A DNA stretch of 6,517 nucleotides from NCBI GenBank assembly GCA_013362195.1, contig JABFWM010000182.1, forward strand, positions 1-6,517, written 5' to 3'. Positions 1 to 6,517 of this stretch are shown one piece after another (position 1 is the stretch's first letter; every line of letters begins with the position of its first letter). Under the pieces are notes generated by a model. It was not told the origin of the DNA and ran no database searches. It was given only the letters and a program-made list of their open reading frames with translations. The translations under genes were made by a program, and so were the position numbers. The stretch is from Acidobacteriota bacterium (GTDB lineage Bacteria > Acidobacteriota > Vicinamibacteria > Vicinamibacterales > 2-12-FULL-66-21).

Positions 1-49
1 GCTCACGGCTCCTGAGCCCTGAGCCGCCCTGAGCCTCGAGCCCTGAGCC
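1..49. repeat. Short heptamer repeat array (CCTGAGC-like)
   Basis: CCTGAGCC occurs exactly at 11-18, 18-25, 28-35 and 42-49. A variant unit, CTCGAGC, fills 35-41, so five units run with a 7-base period, broken once by three extra bases at 25-27. Read on the minus strand, the array begins directly after the stop codon of the patatin-like gene as repeated GCTCAGG. GCTCA at 1-5 can pair with TGAGC at 13-17 (5-bp stem, 7-base loop), but no T-run follows, so it is not a convincing intrinsic terminator. The window edge cuts the stretch, so its full length is unknown. It looks like a low-complexity spacer repeat; no function can be assigned. Confidence 0.6.
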
Positions 50-2992
50 TTAGTACGGTCGATACTTCCAGCGTTCGAACCACCAGTTCTCCCCCTGGTG
101 TTCGAACACCTTCAGGCCGATGTGCTCGCCCAGCTTCCGGTAGCTCTCCCACTGCGCCTCGTCGAAGAACTGGTCGGCCGTGGACTGCTGCGGAAAGGTC
201 GGATGCTGACGCGCGTATTCGCGCAAATCGATCGGCTCGTCGCCGGTCAGGCCCGGTTTGATGTAGACCAGGCGTCCTTCGAAGCCGTCCGGATCGGGAT
301 ACATGACGCGCGCCACGGCGGCGTGCGTCGCGGCACGGCGCGGATCGAGCTCGGTCGTGGCAATCGGCCGCAGCGATTCGAGCGGCCCGAACGCCGCGGG
401 CAGCGGGTCGTCGACGGTATTCAGGAATTCGATCTCGACGCCGAAGTCGAGCCGCGCCTTTCTCGTCAGGTTCGCCATCCCCTCGAACGTGTAGCGCTCG
501 TCGGCTTCGGCATCGAGCACGATGATGAGCGGCAGCCGCCGCCGAATCAGCTCGTAGCCGCCCATGTTCTCGAAATGCCCGCCGTCGGAGAGATACCAAT
601 GGCGGCGCGAGCTGCCTGGAAAATGCGCGGTCAGCTCGTAGAACAGATAAGTGTGGACCGGGAACGTCCCGACGAGCGCGCGCGACAGTCGATCCGATAC
701 GGTCCGACTGAGCGTCGGTTTCAGCGGCCGGCGCCGGGTCGGCACGCCGGAATCCCACCAGTAGCCGAGCCGCACGTTCGCGAGGCCGGCGAGGAGACTG
801 AATCCGAGGCTCGTGCGGAAGCCGATCCCCGTCGAGAAGGCGGCGCCGGAGATCGCGACCCAGCGTCCGAGCGACAGCGGCTCGCCCGGGAATTCGTCCG
901 GGAGCTCCGCTTCCGCTCCCGCCGGCGGCGCGTGACGCGGCGGCCGCGGGTACTCGAACATGCGGAACGCGGGGCCCGCCGCGGTGTGCCTCGGATAGAT
1001 CGCGGCAACCCGGCGCAGGTGGCGGCGGACGTGCTCGGCGAGCCGCAGGCGCTGCAGGACGGTGGGCTGCGCCGCAGCGGCGACCGGCGCATCGGCTCCG
1101 TAGACGACGTGGTGCTTCACGCCGGCGCTGACGCCCGCCGGGCCGAGCGCCATGCCGATGCCCTTGCGATCCTGCTGCTGGATCTGCGACTCGCCGCTGA
1201 ACGTCTCGTTGATCGTGACGTTCACGAGGTGCAGCGGGGCCGCGCGATCGTAGCCTTCGCCCGCGTCAGGCTGCGCGCGCGTCGGCCAGTAGCGATGCAC
1301 CTCGATGTCATCGTCGGCAATCGGCTCCACGACCGGCACCCACGTCCCCCGCCGCCAGCGCGACGCGTTCGAGGCGCCCAGATACGCGCGAATCAGCCGC
1401 GAGCTGTAGAGCACCTGGTGCGACGAGTAGTTGAGGAAGTCGAAGTAGCGCCCGAAGGCGAACGTCAGGGCGGCGCTGCCCGCCAGCCACAGCAGGTACA
1501 CGTGAGTGCTCTGACGGACCGGGAGCTCCGGGCATCCCGGCAGGAAGCGGCGGGCGTCGAACGGGTCGATGATGGTTGCGGGCGCCGCGGCCGCGCAAAA
1601 CCGCCACGCGACGGCGTGCGACAGCAGATCGAAGCCGACGGCCAGCACCCCGACGACGATCAGCGCGATGACGGTGACGATGAAGGTGAGCGAGAGCCGC
1701 GGGCGCTGCGCCGGCGATTTGTCGCCGAACAGCACGACGATCTTGCGTCCGTAGGCGCTCACCGCGGCAATCACCGCGAGGATTCCCGAGAACCATGCCT
1801 TGAGATGTCCGGCCACCGACACCGCGTAGAGCGTCTGCCCGATCGAGTCGATCAGGACGAACGCCGCGCCGATGCCGGTCGCGACCAGCCATCCGCGCAA
1901 GTACCGCGTCAGGATGTTGCGCGCGAGCTGGCTCTGGAACTGCGCGGCATCCTCGTCGCCGGAGGGCCGATGCTGCAGGACATGGTTCCACGTCGCGGTG
2001 CCGATGACGACCGTCAACAGCGCGAGCGTCACCAGCACCCAGGCGACGCTCCGTTCGACGATGCCGATGCCGGCGACGCGAAGCGTCAGCAGCGACACAC
2101 CAATCGCCGCGGGCGCGCCGTCGGCGGGCGACCAGCACGTCACGCCGATGAGCGCGGCGAAGACGACCGCCTGCCACAGGCCCGCGCCGAGGCCGTCGCT
2201 GACGCCGGGCACCGGCGTCCATCCGCCGTACAGCAGCACCGCTTCGAGCCCGATCACGATCGCCCAGAGGACGCCGCGTGCGGGCCTGGGGCGTTCGGTG
2301 ATGATCCAGTACGCCCATCCAATCGCGAACGCGACGGTCAGCAGCGCCAGCGGCAGCCCCGTCCACGGGCTCCACCAGACGTACTGCGCGAACGGCAGCG
2401 AGTGCAGGAAGGGGACGTTGTGCGCCTGGACGGCGCCGGCGAGATCAGGCCTGACGCGCGTCCCGAGCACCCGCGGCAGCTGCAGCAGCAGGAACAACGA
2501 GAAGAGCGCCGTCGCGATCACCGCCTGAATCGCGACCCAGTTCCGGAGGAAGGCGGCGCCGGCGAGCAGGAGGTCTCCTGACCCCTCCGGTGCGAGGTAG
2601 CGCCCGTTCTCGCGGAGCCATCGCATCACGTTGCGCTCGGCGTCGACCAGATCGTCACCGGCGGTGCCGGGCCGCGCCCCGCCGAGAATCCACTCGACGT
2701 CGGCGGCGTTGCGGACGTAATCGCGCGTGAAGAGGCGGCCGAGGAACGAGCCGAAATAGCCGCCACCCGACACCGTCGAGATGTAGTCGATGCGTGCGAG
2801 CAGCTTCAGCTTCGCGAGCGCCTGAAAGATGCCGAGCGCGAAGGTCGCGCTCCGGATGCCGCCGCCGGAAATCGCCAGGCCGACGCGGCTGCCATCGTCA
2901 GTGCCCCCGATCGCCGCCCGGCGCCGCGCGATGATCTCGGCTTCGAGGCGCGCCATCTCAGGAGGAAAGGGAGGAGCGTCCGGACCAGGCAT
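50..2992 (-). CDS. Large membrane-embedded patatin/cPLA2-like phospholipase
   Basis: Predicted 980-residue serine acyl-hydrolase, probably cleaving acyl chains from membrane lipids. The N-terminal catalytic part has the glycine-rich oxyanion-hole motif SGGGIRS (residues 42-48) and the nucleophile elbow STVSGGGY with Ser75. The C-terminal part carries the acid of the Ser-Asp dyad in LSDGGHFENMGGYE (Asp803), followed by LIIVLDAEAD. Between the two lies an insertion with about eight to ten hydrophobic membrane segments (roughly residues 140-515). Other conserved-looking pieces are AISGAAFSTGIG (about 714-725), NVRLGYWW (739-746) and a C-terminal block ending FPQQSTADQFFDEAQWESYRKLG. The elbow is TxSxG rather than the textbook GxSxG. 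The ATG at 2992 was chosen because it lies just upstream of the domain, has a candidate -10 above it, and avoids overlap with the divergent permease. AAGG sits only 3 bases before it, so this is not a strong ribosome site. The frame stays open upstream to an ATG at 3178, which would overlap the permease and adds no recognisable domain. Stop is TAA at 52-50. No signal peptide is seen. The family is well supported; substrate and physiological role are unknown. Confidence 0.93.
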   Translation of the reverse strand: MPGPDAPPFPPEMARLEAEIIARRRAAIGGTDDGSRVGLAISGGGIRSATFALGIFQALAKLKLLARIDYISTVSGGGYFGSFLGRLFTRDYVRNAADVEWILGGARPGTAGDDLVDAERNVMRWLRENGRYLAPEGSGDLLLAGAAFLRNWVAIQAVIATALFSLFLLLQLPRVLGTRVRPDLAGAVQAHNVPFLHSLPFAQYVWWSPWTGLPLALLTVAFAIGWAYWIITERPRPARGVLWAIVIGLEAVLLYGGWTPVPGVSDGLGAGLWQAVVFAALIGVTCWSPADGAPAAIGVSLLTLRVAGIGIVERSVAWVLVTLALLTVVIGTATWNHVLQHRPSGDEDAAQFQSQLARNILTRYLRGWLVATGIGAAFVLIDSIGQTLYAVSVAGHLKAWFSGILAVIAAVSAYGRKIVVLFGDKSPAQRPRLSLTFIVTVIALIVVGVLAVGFDLLSHAVAWRFCAAAAPATIIDPFDARRFLPGCPELPVRQSTHVYLLWLAGSAALTFAFGRYFDFLNYSSHQVLYSSRLIRAYLGASNASRWRRGTWVPVVEPIADDDIEVHRYWPTRAQPDAGEGYDRAAPLHLVNVTINETFSGESQIQQQDRKGIGMALGPAGVSAGVKHHVVYGADAPVAAAAQPTVLQRLRLAEHVRRHLRRVAAIYPRHTAAGPAFRMFEYPRPPRHAPPAGAEAELPDEFPGEPLSLGRWVAISGAAFSTGIGFRTSLGFSLLAGLANVRLGYWWDSGVPTRRRPLKPTLSRTVSDRLSRALVGTFPVHTYLFYELTAHFPGSSRRHWYLSDGGHFENMGGYELIRRRLPLIIVLDAEADERYTFEGMANLTRKARLDFGVEIEFLNTVDDPLPAAFGPLESLRPIATTELDPRRAATHAAVARVMYPDPDGFEGRLVYIKPGLTGDEPIDLREYARQHPTFPQQSTADQFFDEAQWESYRKLGEHIGLKVFEHQGENWWFERWKYRPY

Positions 2993-3000
2993 TCGCCTTG

Positions 3001-3028
3001 AGATTACACGTCGCGACAGCCCGGTCAC
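3001..3028 (-). promoter_or_regulatory. Candidate promoter for the patatin-like gene
   Basis: Read on the minus strand, GTGACC (3028-3023, four of six matches to TTGACA) is followed after 16 bases by TAATCT (3006-3001). TAATCT keeps the important first T, second A and last T of a -10 box. Only eight bases separate this -10 from the ATG at 2992, so transcription would start at or within a few bases of the start codon, giving a leaderless or near-leaderless message. Both boxes are weak matches in GC-rich DNA. The position in a 97-base divergent gap is the main support. Confidence 0.33.
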
Positions 3029-3050
3029 CAGTCCTTCGTCCGGCCACGGC

Positions 3051-3081
3051 TCGACCAGCGACTTCGCGCTGATGGTATCGT
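3051..3081 (+). promoter_or_regulatory. Candidate extended -10 promoter for the permease operon
   Basis: TGGTATCGT at 3073-3081 fits an extended -10 (TGn followed by TATCGT, four of six matches to TATAAT). A possible -35, TCGACC, is at 3051-3056 with a rather long 19-base spacer, which an extended -10 can tolerate. The permease ATG at 3090 begins eight bases after the -10, and no purine-rich ribosome site precedes it, consistent with a leaderless message. An in-frame ATG at 3072 would overlap the -10, which argues against it as the start if this promoter is real. Confidence 0.38.
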
Positions 3082-3089
3082 GCGGGCCG

Positions 3090-4400
3090 ATGTTCCGCCG
3101 CGCGCTGGGCCCGTTCGACGCCACGATGGTCGTGATCGGCGGCATTATCGGGGCCGGGATCTTCATCAGTCCGTACATCGTCGCGGCGCGGCTGGAGTCG
3201 CCGGAGCTGGTGCTGGGCGCGTGGATCGCCGGCGGCGCGATCGCGCTCGCGGGCGCCTTCTCGTACGCGGAACTGGGTGCGCTCTTTCCGAAAGCCGGCG
3301 GGCAGTACGTCTACCTGCGCGACGGTCTGCATCCGCTCGCCGGATTTCTGTACGGGTGGGCGCTGCTGCTCGTGATCGAGAGCGGCGCGGTGGCGGCGGT
3401 GGCGATCGCCTTTGCCACCTACGCGCTGCGCTTCGCACACGGCCCGGATGCCGGGCGCGTCCCGCTCGCCATCGCGGCCATCATCGTGCTCTCGGCGATC
3501 AACTACGTCGGCGTGAAGCCGGGCAGCCGCGTACTGAACGTCCTCGTCGTGCTGAAGGTGGCGGCGCTGGCGATCCTGATCGGCGCCGGCTTTTTCGCCG
3601 CTGCGCATCCCGGCTGGCTGCACGAGGGGCGCGCCGCGGCAGACTCGCCGGCCGCCATCGTCGCCTTCGGTGCGGCGCTCGTACCGATCCTGTTCTCGTA
3701 CGGCGGCTGGCAGAATGCGAATTACGTCGCCGAAGAGATCGACGACCCGGCGCGCAACCTGCCCCTCAGCCTGGTCGCCGGCACCGTGGCCGTGATTGTC
3801 ATCTACGTCACGACGAACATCGTCTACATCCGCGCGCTCGGGCTGACCGGCCTTGCCGCCACGACCACGCCGGCAGCCGACGTGGCGAGCCGCGTCTTTG
3901 GCGGCACGGGAGACGCCTTCGTCAGCGCCGCCATCGCCGTCTCCACCTTCGGCTTTCTCAACCTTTCGATCCTCGCGCCGACGCGCGTGTATTACGCGAT
4001 GGCCGCCGATGGTGTGTTCGTCCCGGCGCTCGCACGGCTCCATCCCCGGTTCCAGACCCCGGGCGCCGCCATCGTCGTGCAGTCCGCGTGGTCCTGTGCG
4101 CTCGCGCTGAGCGGGACCTACGATCGGCTGCTCAATTACGTCGTCTTCGCCGACTGGATCTTTTTTGGCCTCACCGTGGGGACGCTATTCGTGTTCCGGT
4201 CGAGGCTGCCGCGTGAGGCGCGTGCGGCCGCCGCGTATCACGCGCCCGGCTATCCGATCGTCCAGGCGCTCTTCTGCGCGGCCGCCGCGGGCATCGTGCT
4301 CAGCGTGGTCCGCGCCGACGCCGGCAGCGCCGCCCGCGGCGCCGCCCTCATCGCGCTGGGCGTTCCGGTGTTCTACTACTATTCCAGGATCAGGACATGA
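3090..4400 (+). CDS. APC-superfamily amino-acid permease (LAT-like)
   Basis: Predicted 436-residue integral inner-membrane transporter of the amino acid-polyamine-organocation superfamily, with about 12 hydrophobic segments. TM1 holds the unwound substrate-backbone-binding signature GGIIGAGIFISP (residues 17-28). The conserved loop after TM2, SYAELGALFPKAGGQYVYLRD, lies at about 58-78. TM6 and its following loop read FSYGGWQNANYVAEEIDDP and continue ARNLP (202-224), closest in style to the L-type (LAT/SteT) exchangers. TM8 reads STFGFLNLSILAPTRVYYA (285-303). The length is usual for the family. The ATG at 3090 gives the standard start MFRRALGPFDATMVVIGG; an ATG at 3072 adds only six residues. 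The gene overlaps the downstream aminotransferase by four bases, so the two are probably co-expressed and the cargo is probably a substrate or product of that enzyme. Whether it works as a proton symporter or an exchanger, and on which amino acid, cannot be told from the sequence. Confidence 0.93.
   Translation: MFRRALGPFDATMVVIGGIIGAGIFISPYIVAARLESPELVLGAWIAGGAIALAGAFSYAELGALFPKAGGQYVYLRDGLHPLAGFLYGWALLLVIESGAVAAVAIAFATYALRFAHGPDAGRVPLAIAAIIVLSAINYVGVKPGSRVLNVLVVLKVAALAILIGAGFFAAAHPGWLHEGRAAADSPAAIVAFGAALVPILFSYGGWQNANYVAEEIDDPARNLPLSLVAGTVAVIVIYVTTNIVYIRALGLTGLAATTTPAADVASRVFGGTGDAFVSAAIAVSTFGFLNLSILAPTRVYYAMAADGVFVPALARLHPRFQTPGAAIVVQSAWSCALALSGTYDRLLNYVVFADWIFFGLTVGTLFVFRSRLPREARAAAAYHAPGYPIVQALFCAAAAGIVLSVVRADAGSAARGAALIALGVPVFYYYSRIRT
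4386..4400 (+). promoter_or_regulatory. Ribosome site and ATGA start/stop overlap
   Basis: AGGA at 4386-4389 lies seven bases before the ATG at 4397, inside the last codons of the permease. The permease stop TGA (4398-4400) and the aminotransferase start ATG (4397-4399) share the string ATGA. This is the classic arrangement for translational coupling by reinitiation, and it fixes the start of the aminotransferase with good certainty. Confidence 0.8.
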
Positions 4401-5503
4401 CCGACACGACGCCTGCCACCGCGGCGCTCCGCTATCACGCGCGGTACCTCGAATGGGCGAAAACGCGTGCGTCCGCCGAGTTCGACCTCGCCGGCAGCAA
4501 TATCCTCGCGTGCTCGCTCGACGACCTGCCGGGCGCACGAGACGCGCTCTCGCTGCAGGGACGCAACGACGACGGCTATCCGCCGCTGCTCGAGGCGATC
4601 GCCGCGCGGTACGGCACCTCGCCGTCGCGGGTCACCACCGCGAGCGGCGCGTCCGGCGCCAACTTCCTCGTCTACGCCGCCCTGCTCGAGCCCGGTGACG
4701 ACGTCCTGGTCGAGCGTCCCGGGTACGACCCGCTGCTCGGCGCCGCGAGAATGTTCGGCGCGCGGACGATCCGCGTCGATCGCGTCTTCGACGGCGGCTA
4801 TGCGCTCGATCCCGATCGTGTGCGCCGCGCGATGACGCCGCGCACGCGGCTGATCGTGATCACGCATCCGCACAATCCGACCGGGGCCGCTGCCGACGCG
4901 GCGGCGCTCGGCGAGGTCGGGCGCCTCGCGGACCAGCACGGCGCGCACGTCCTCGTCGACGAGGTGTACCTCGACATCGCCCCGATCCCGGCAGCGCCGG
5001 CCGCGTCGCGCGGCGACGCCTTCATCACCACCAGCAGCCTGACGAAGTCGTACGGCCTCTCGAGCCTTCGGTGCGGATGGGTGATCGCGTCCGAGGCGCT
5101 CACCTACCGGTTGCGCCGGGCGCGGGATGTCGTCGACGGCTCCGGCTCGATCGTCGCCGAGCGTCTCGCGACGCTGGCGTTCCAGCACCTCGATCGACTC
5201 GAAGCGCGCGCCCGGGACCTTCGCGAGACGAACCTGGCGCTGGTCGAGACGTTCCTGCGGTCGCGCAGTGAGCTCGAGTGGGTGCCCTCGGCGGGCACCG
5301 TCGTCTTTCCACGCATCCGCGGCGTCGATGACGCCTCGTCGTTTGCCGATCGGCTGATCGCCGGGCAGCGCACCGCGATCGTGCCCGGCCGCTTCTTCGA
5401 CGCGCCGGCGCATTTTCGTCTCGGCTTCGGCGGCGCCACGGAGACGCTTCGCGGCGGCCTCGCGCGGCTGGCACGTGCGCTCGATGCGGCCTCCTCCACC
5501 TGA
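4397..5503 (+). CDS. Fold-type I PLP-dependent aminotransferase (class I/II)
   Basis: Predicted 368-residue cytosolic transaminase that moves an amino group between an amino acid and a 2-oxo acid using pyridoxal phosphate. The class signatures appear in order: the phosphate-binding-region motif TASGASGANF (81-90), Tyr110 in RPGYDPL, HPHNPTG with Asn160, VDEVYLD with Asp188 (pyridine nitrogen) and Tyr191, SLTKSYGLSSLRCGW with the Schiff-base Lys217 and Arg225, and the C-terminal carboxylate-binding arginine in FRLGFGG (Arg341). All key cofactor residues are present, so it should be active. It is somewhat shorter than classical aspartate aminotransferases (about 390-400 residues), mainly through a compact N-terminus and short loops. 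It is coupled to the permease upstream, which suggests an amino-acid catabolic or interconversion unit. Substrate (aromatic, branched-chain, aspartate-type or other) is not assignable. Histidinol-phosphate aminotransferase is an alternative within the same fold, but no his genes are nearby. Confidence 0.95.
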   Translation: MTDTTPATAALRYHARYLEWAKTRASAEFDLAGSNILACSLDDLPGARDALSLQGRNDDGYPPLLEAIAARYGTSPSRVTTASGASGANFLVYAALLEPGDDVLVERPGYDPLLGAARMFGARTIRVDRVFDGGYALDPDRVRRAMTPRTRLIVITHPHNPTGAAADAAALGEVGRLADQHGAHVLVDEVYLDIAPIPAAPAASRGDAFITTSSLTKSYGLSSLRCGWVIASEALTYRLRRARDVVDGSGSIVAERLATLAFQHLDRLEARARDLRETNLALVETFLRSRSELEWVPSAGTVVFPRIRGVDDASSFADRLIAGQRTAIVPGRFFDAPAHFRLGFGGATETLRGGLARLARALDAASST

Positions 5504-5522
5504 GAATCAGAGAAGATCCCTC
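5504..5522. other. 19-bp convergent intergenic gap
   Basis: The aminotransferase (plus strand) and the metallo-hydrolase (minus strand) end tail to tail with only 19 bases between their stop codons. AGAG and CTCT around the gap could form a 4-5 bp stem, but no T-tract follows on either strand, so I see no intrinsic terminator. Transcripts from both sides may run into each other unless Rho or another mechanism stops them. Confidence 0.6.
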
Positions 5523-6517
5523 TTAACCTCCTGTCGCGTTCCGGGTGACCGGCGGCACGATTGACGTTTCGCCGAAATCCAGCGTCGTGAATTCGCTGTC
5601 GGGAATGCCGCGTTCGTCGAGGGCGCGGCCGAGCGCGAGCAGTGGTTCGTCGATGGCTTCGTCGGTCAGGCGGAACGTCCCGAAATGCATGCCGAGGCTG
5701 ACGCGCGCGCCGACGTCGATGTGCGCCTGCACGGCTTCGGCAGGGTTCATGTGCACCGGCCGCATGAACCAGCGCGGCTCGTAGGCGCCGACGGGCAGCA
5801 GCGCGAGATCGATGGGCGGACAGCGCCGGGCGATCTCCTTGAAGTGCGGACCGTAGCCCGAGTCGCCCGCGAAGTACATCGTCTCGGTCGCGGTGCGGAG
5901 CACGAAGCCACACCACAGCGTGCGATTGCGATCGAACGGCGTCCGCGCGGAGAAATGCTGGGCGGGAACGCACATCACGCGGCGTCCGCCGCCCAGATCG
6001 ATCTCCTCCCACCAATCCAGTTCGACGACGTTCTGCAGCGTCAGGCGGCGCAGCAGCGGAGCGAGCCCGAGTGCGGTGACGAACAGCGGCTCCGCGCCAT
6101 GCGCACACCGCCTGAGCGACGAGGGCTGCAGATGGTCGTAGTGGTTGTGGCTGACGAGCACGATGTCGGGCAGCGGCAGCCGCTCGAGCGGGATCGCGGG
6201 GGGACGCACGCGGCGCGGGCCCAGGCGGCCGAACGGGCCGGCGTGCGTCGTGAACACGGGGTCGGTGAGGATCACCGCGTCGGCGGTCCGCAGCAGGAAC
6301 GTCGACTGGCCGATGAAGGTGACGGCGGTGTGTCCGGGATCGACGCTCGGCGGCGGCTGCGGGTACGCGGTCAGCGCCACCTCGAGCGGCCACTCGGCCC
6401 CGTCGCGGGTGCGCTGCCACGCGATGACGTCGGCGAATGGCCGCGCCTGCTCGCCGACGGGATTGAAAAAGTGGCGCCCGTCGCAGTGATCCGAAAGAGG
6501 GAACGGGCGTCTCTTCC
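5523..6517 (-). CDS. NAPE-PLD/UlaG-like metallo-beta-lactamase-fold hydrolase (5' end cut by window)
   Basis: Partial gene; 330 residues plus the TAA stop (5525-5523) are visible. Numbering from the first complete codon (6515), the zinc site reads SHNHYDH with His123, His125, Asp127 and His128, then PAQHFSAR (His187), FAGDSGYG (Asp218) and MHFGTF (His277), the complete dinuclear metal set. The stretch ELDWWEEI and the order of motifs match the N-acyl-phosphatidylethanolamine phospholipase D branch of COG2220 rather than classical beta-lactamases or glyoxalases. A GTG at 6380 is the nearest possible start, but the frame remains open to the window edge with no ATG, GTG or TTG between. It encodes DHCDGRHFFNPVGEQARPF (residues 9-27), which resembles the usual N-terminus of bacterial members, so the true start is very likely beyond 6517. 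No signal peptide is visible in this part. It probably hydrolyses a phosphodiester or similar bond in a lipid or small metabolite. Activity on NAPE is inferred from family membership only; a sugar-lactone or phosphate-ester substrate is possible. Confidence 0.92.
   Translation of the reverse strand, partial: KRRPFPLSDHCDGRHFFNPVGEQARPFADVIAWQRTRDGAEWPLEVALTAYPQPPPSVDPGHTAVTFIGQSTFLLRTADAVILTDPVFTTHAGPFGRLGPRRVRPPAIPLERLPLPDIVLVSHNHYDHLQPSSLRRCAHGAEPLFVTALGLAPLLRRLTLQNVVELDWWEEIDLGGGRRVMCVPAQHFSARTPFDRNRTLWCGFVLRTATETMYFAGDSGYGPHFKEIARRCPPIDLALLPVGAYEPRWFMRPVHMNPAEAVQAHIDVGARVSLGMHFGTFRLTDEAIDEPLLALGRALDERGIPDSEFTTLDFGETSIVPPVTRNATGG

Noticed and set aside
98..2581. 827-codon open frame on the plus strand, antisense to the patatin-like gene
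   Set aside because: The translation is dominated by Arg, Glu, Asp, Gln and Ala with no recognisable domain. It is exactly what the complement of a GC-rich membrane-protein gene gives, and the opposite strand has catalytic motifs throughout.
50..2992. Patatin as the effector of an anti-phage (CBASS CapV-like) system
   Set aside because: CapV-type effectors are short soluble patatins next to a nucleotide cyclase. This protein is a large multi-pass membrane protein, and no cyclase, sensor or other defence gene is present.
2829..3089. N-terminal extension of the permease frame upstream of 3090
   Set aside because: The extra 87 residues are antisense to the start of the patatin-like gene, look unlike transporter sequence, and would remove the divergent promoter region. 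The family normally begins a few residues before the TM1 signature.
4379..5413. 344-codon open frame on the minus strand behind the aminotransferase
   Set aside because: Shadow of the real gene: low-complexity Arg/Glu/Gly composition, no domain, and the plus-strand gene is unambiguous.
5500..5530. Possible intrinsic terminator between the convergent genes
   Set aside because: Only a 4-5 bp stem (AGAG with CTCT) can be drawn and there is no U-tract on either strand.
5104..6420. 438-codon open frame on the minus strand spanning the convergent gap
   Set aside because: It runs out of frame through the metallo-hydrolase gene and then antisense to the aminotransferase. It is Arg- and Ala-rich with no motifs, while both overlapped genes have complete active sites.
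5523..6517. Metallo-beta-lactamase antibiotic resistance
   Set aside because: The fold is shared, but the motif set (SHNHYDH, ELDWWEE, GDSGY, MHFGTF) belongs to the NAPE-PLD/UlaG-like branch. There is no beta-lactamase-specific arrangement and no visible export signal.

Overview
This is a GC-rich, gene-dense chromosomal stretch. It shows no RNA genes, CRISPR arrays, insertion sequences or phage genes. Codon third positions are strongly G/C, so long antisense open frames lie behind every real gene. The gene style (a roughly 980-residue membrane-embedded patatin, a compact APC permease, and a NAPE-PLD-like metallo-beta-lactamase) together with heptameric CCTGAGC-type spacer repeats suggests a soil or environmental bacterium of the Acidobacteriota (Vicinamibacteria-like) kind. 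That placement is an inference from style, not a demonstrated taxonomy.

Layout. Bases 1-49 are a short array of degenerate heptamers just past the stop of the first gene. Bases 50-2992 (minus) encode a large patatin/cPLA2-like phospholipase whose two catalytic halves are separated by a multi-pass membrane region. Bases 2993-3089 are a 97-bp divergent intergenic region with a weak candidate promoter in each direction. Each candidate -10 lies so close to its start codon that leaderless or near-leaderless mRNAs are possible. Bases 3090-4400 (plus) encode an APC-superfamily amino-acid permease. Its stop codon overlaps the start of a fold-type I PLP aminotransferase (4397-5503, plus) by ATGA. A 19-bp convergent gap follows. 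Bases 5523-6517 (minus) carry the 3' part of a NAPE-PLD/UlaG-like metallo-beta-lactamase-fold hydrolase whose 5' end lies outside the window.

How they fit together. The permease and aminotransferase form a clear two-gene, translationally coupled operon, read as import or exchange of an amino acid followed by transamination; the substrate cannot be read from the sequence. The flanking minus-strand genes are independent units. Both belong to families that act on phospholipids or acylated lipids, which is suggestive but may be coincidence. I found no convincing evidence of a new multi-gene system. The most unusual items are the split, membrane-inserted patatin, the compact divergent promoter region and the heptamer array.
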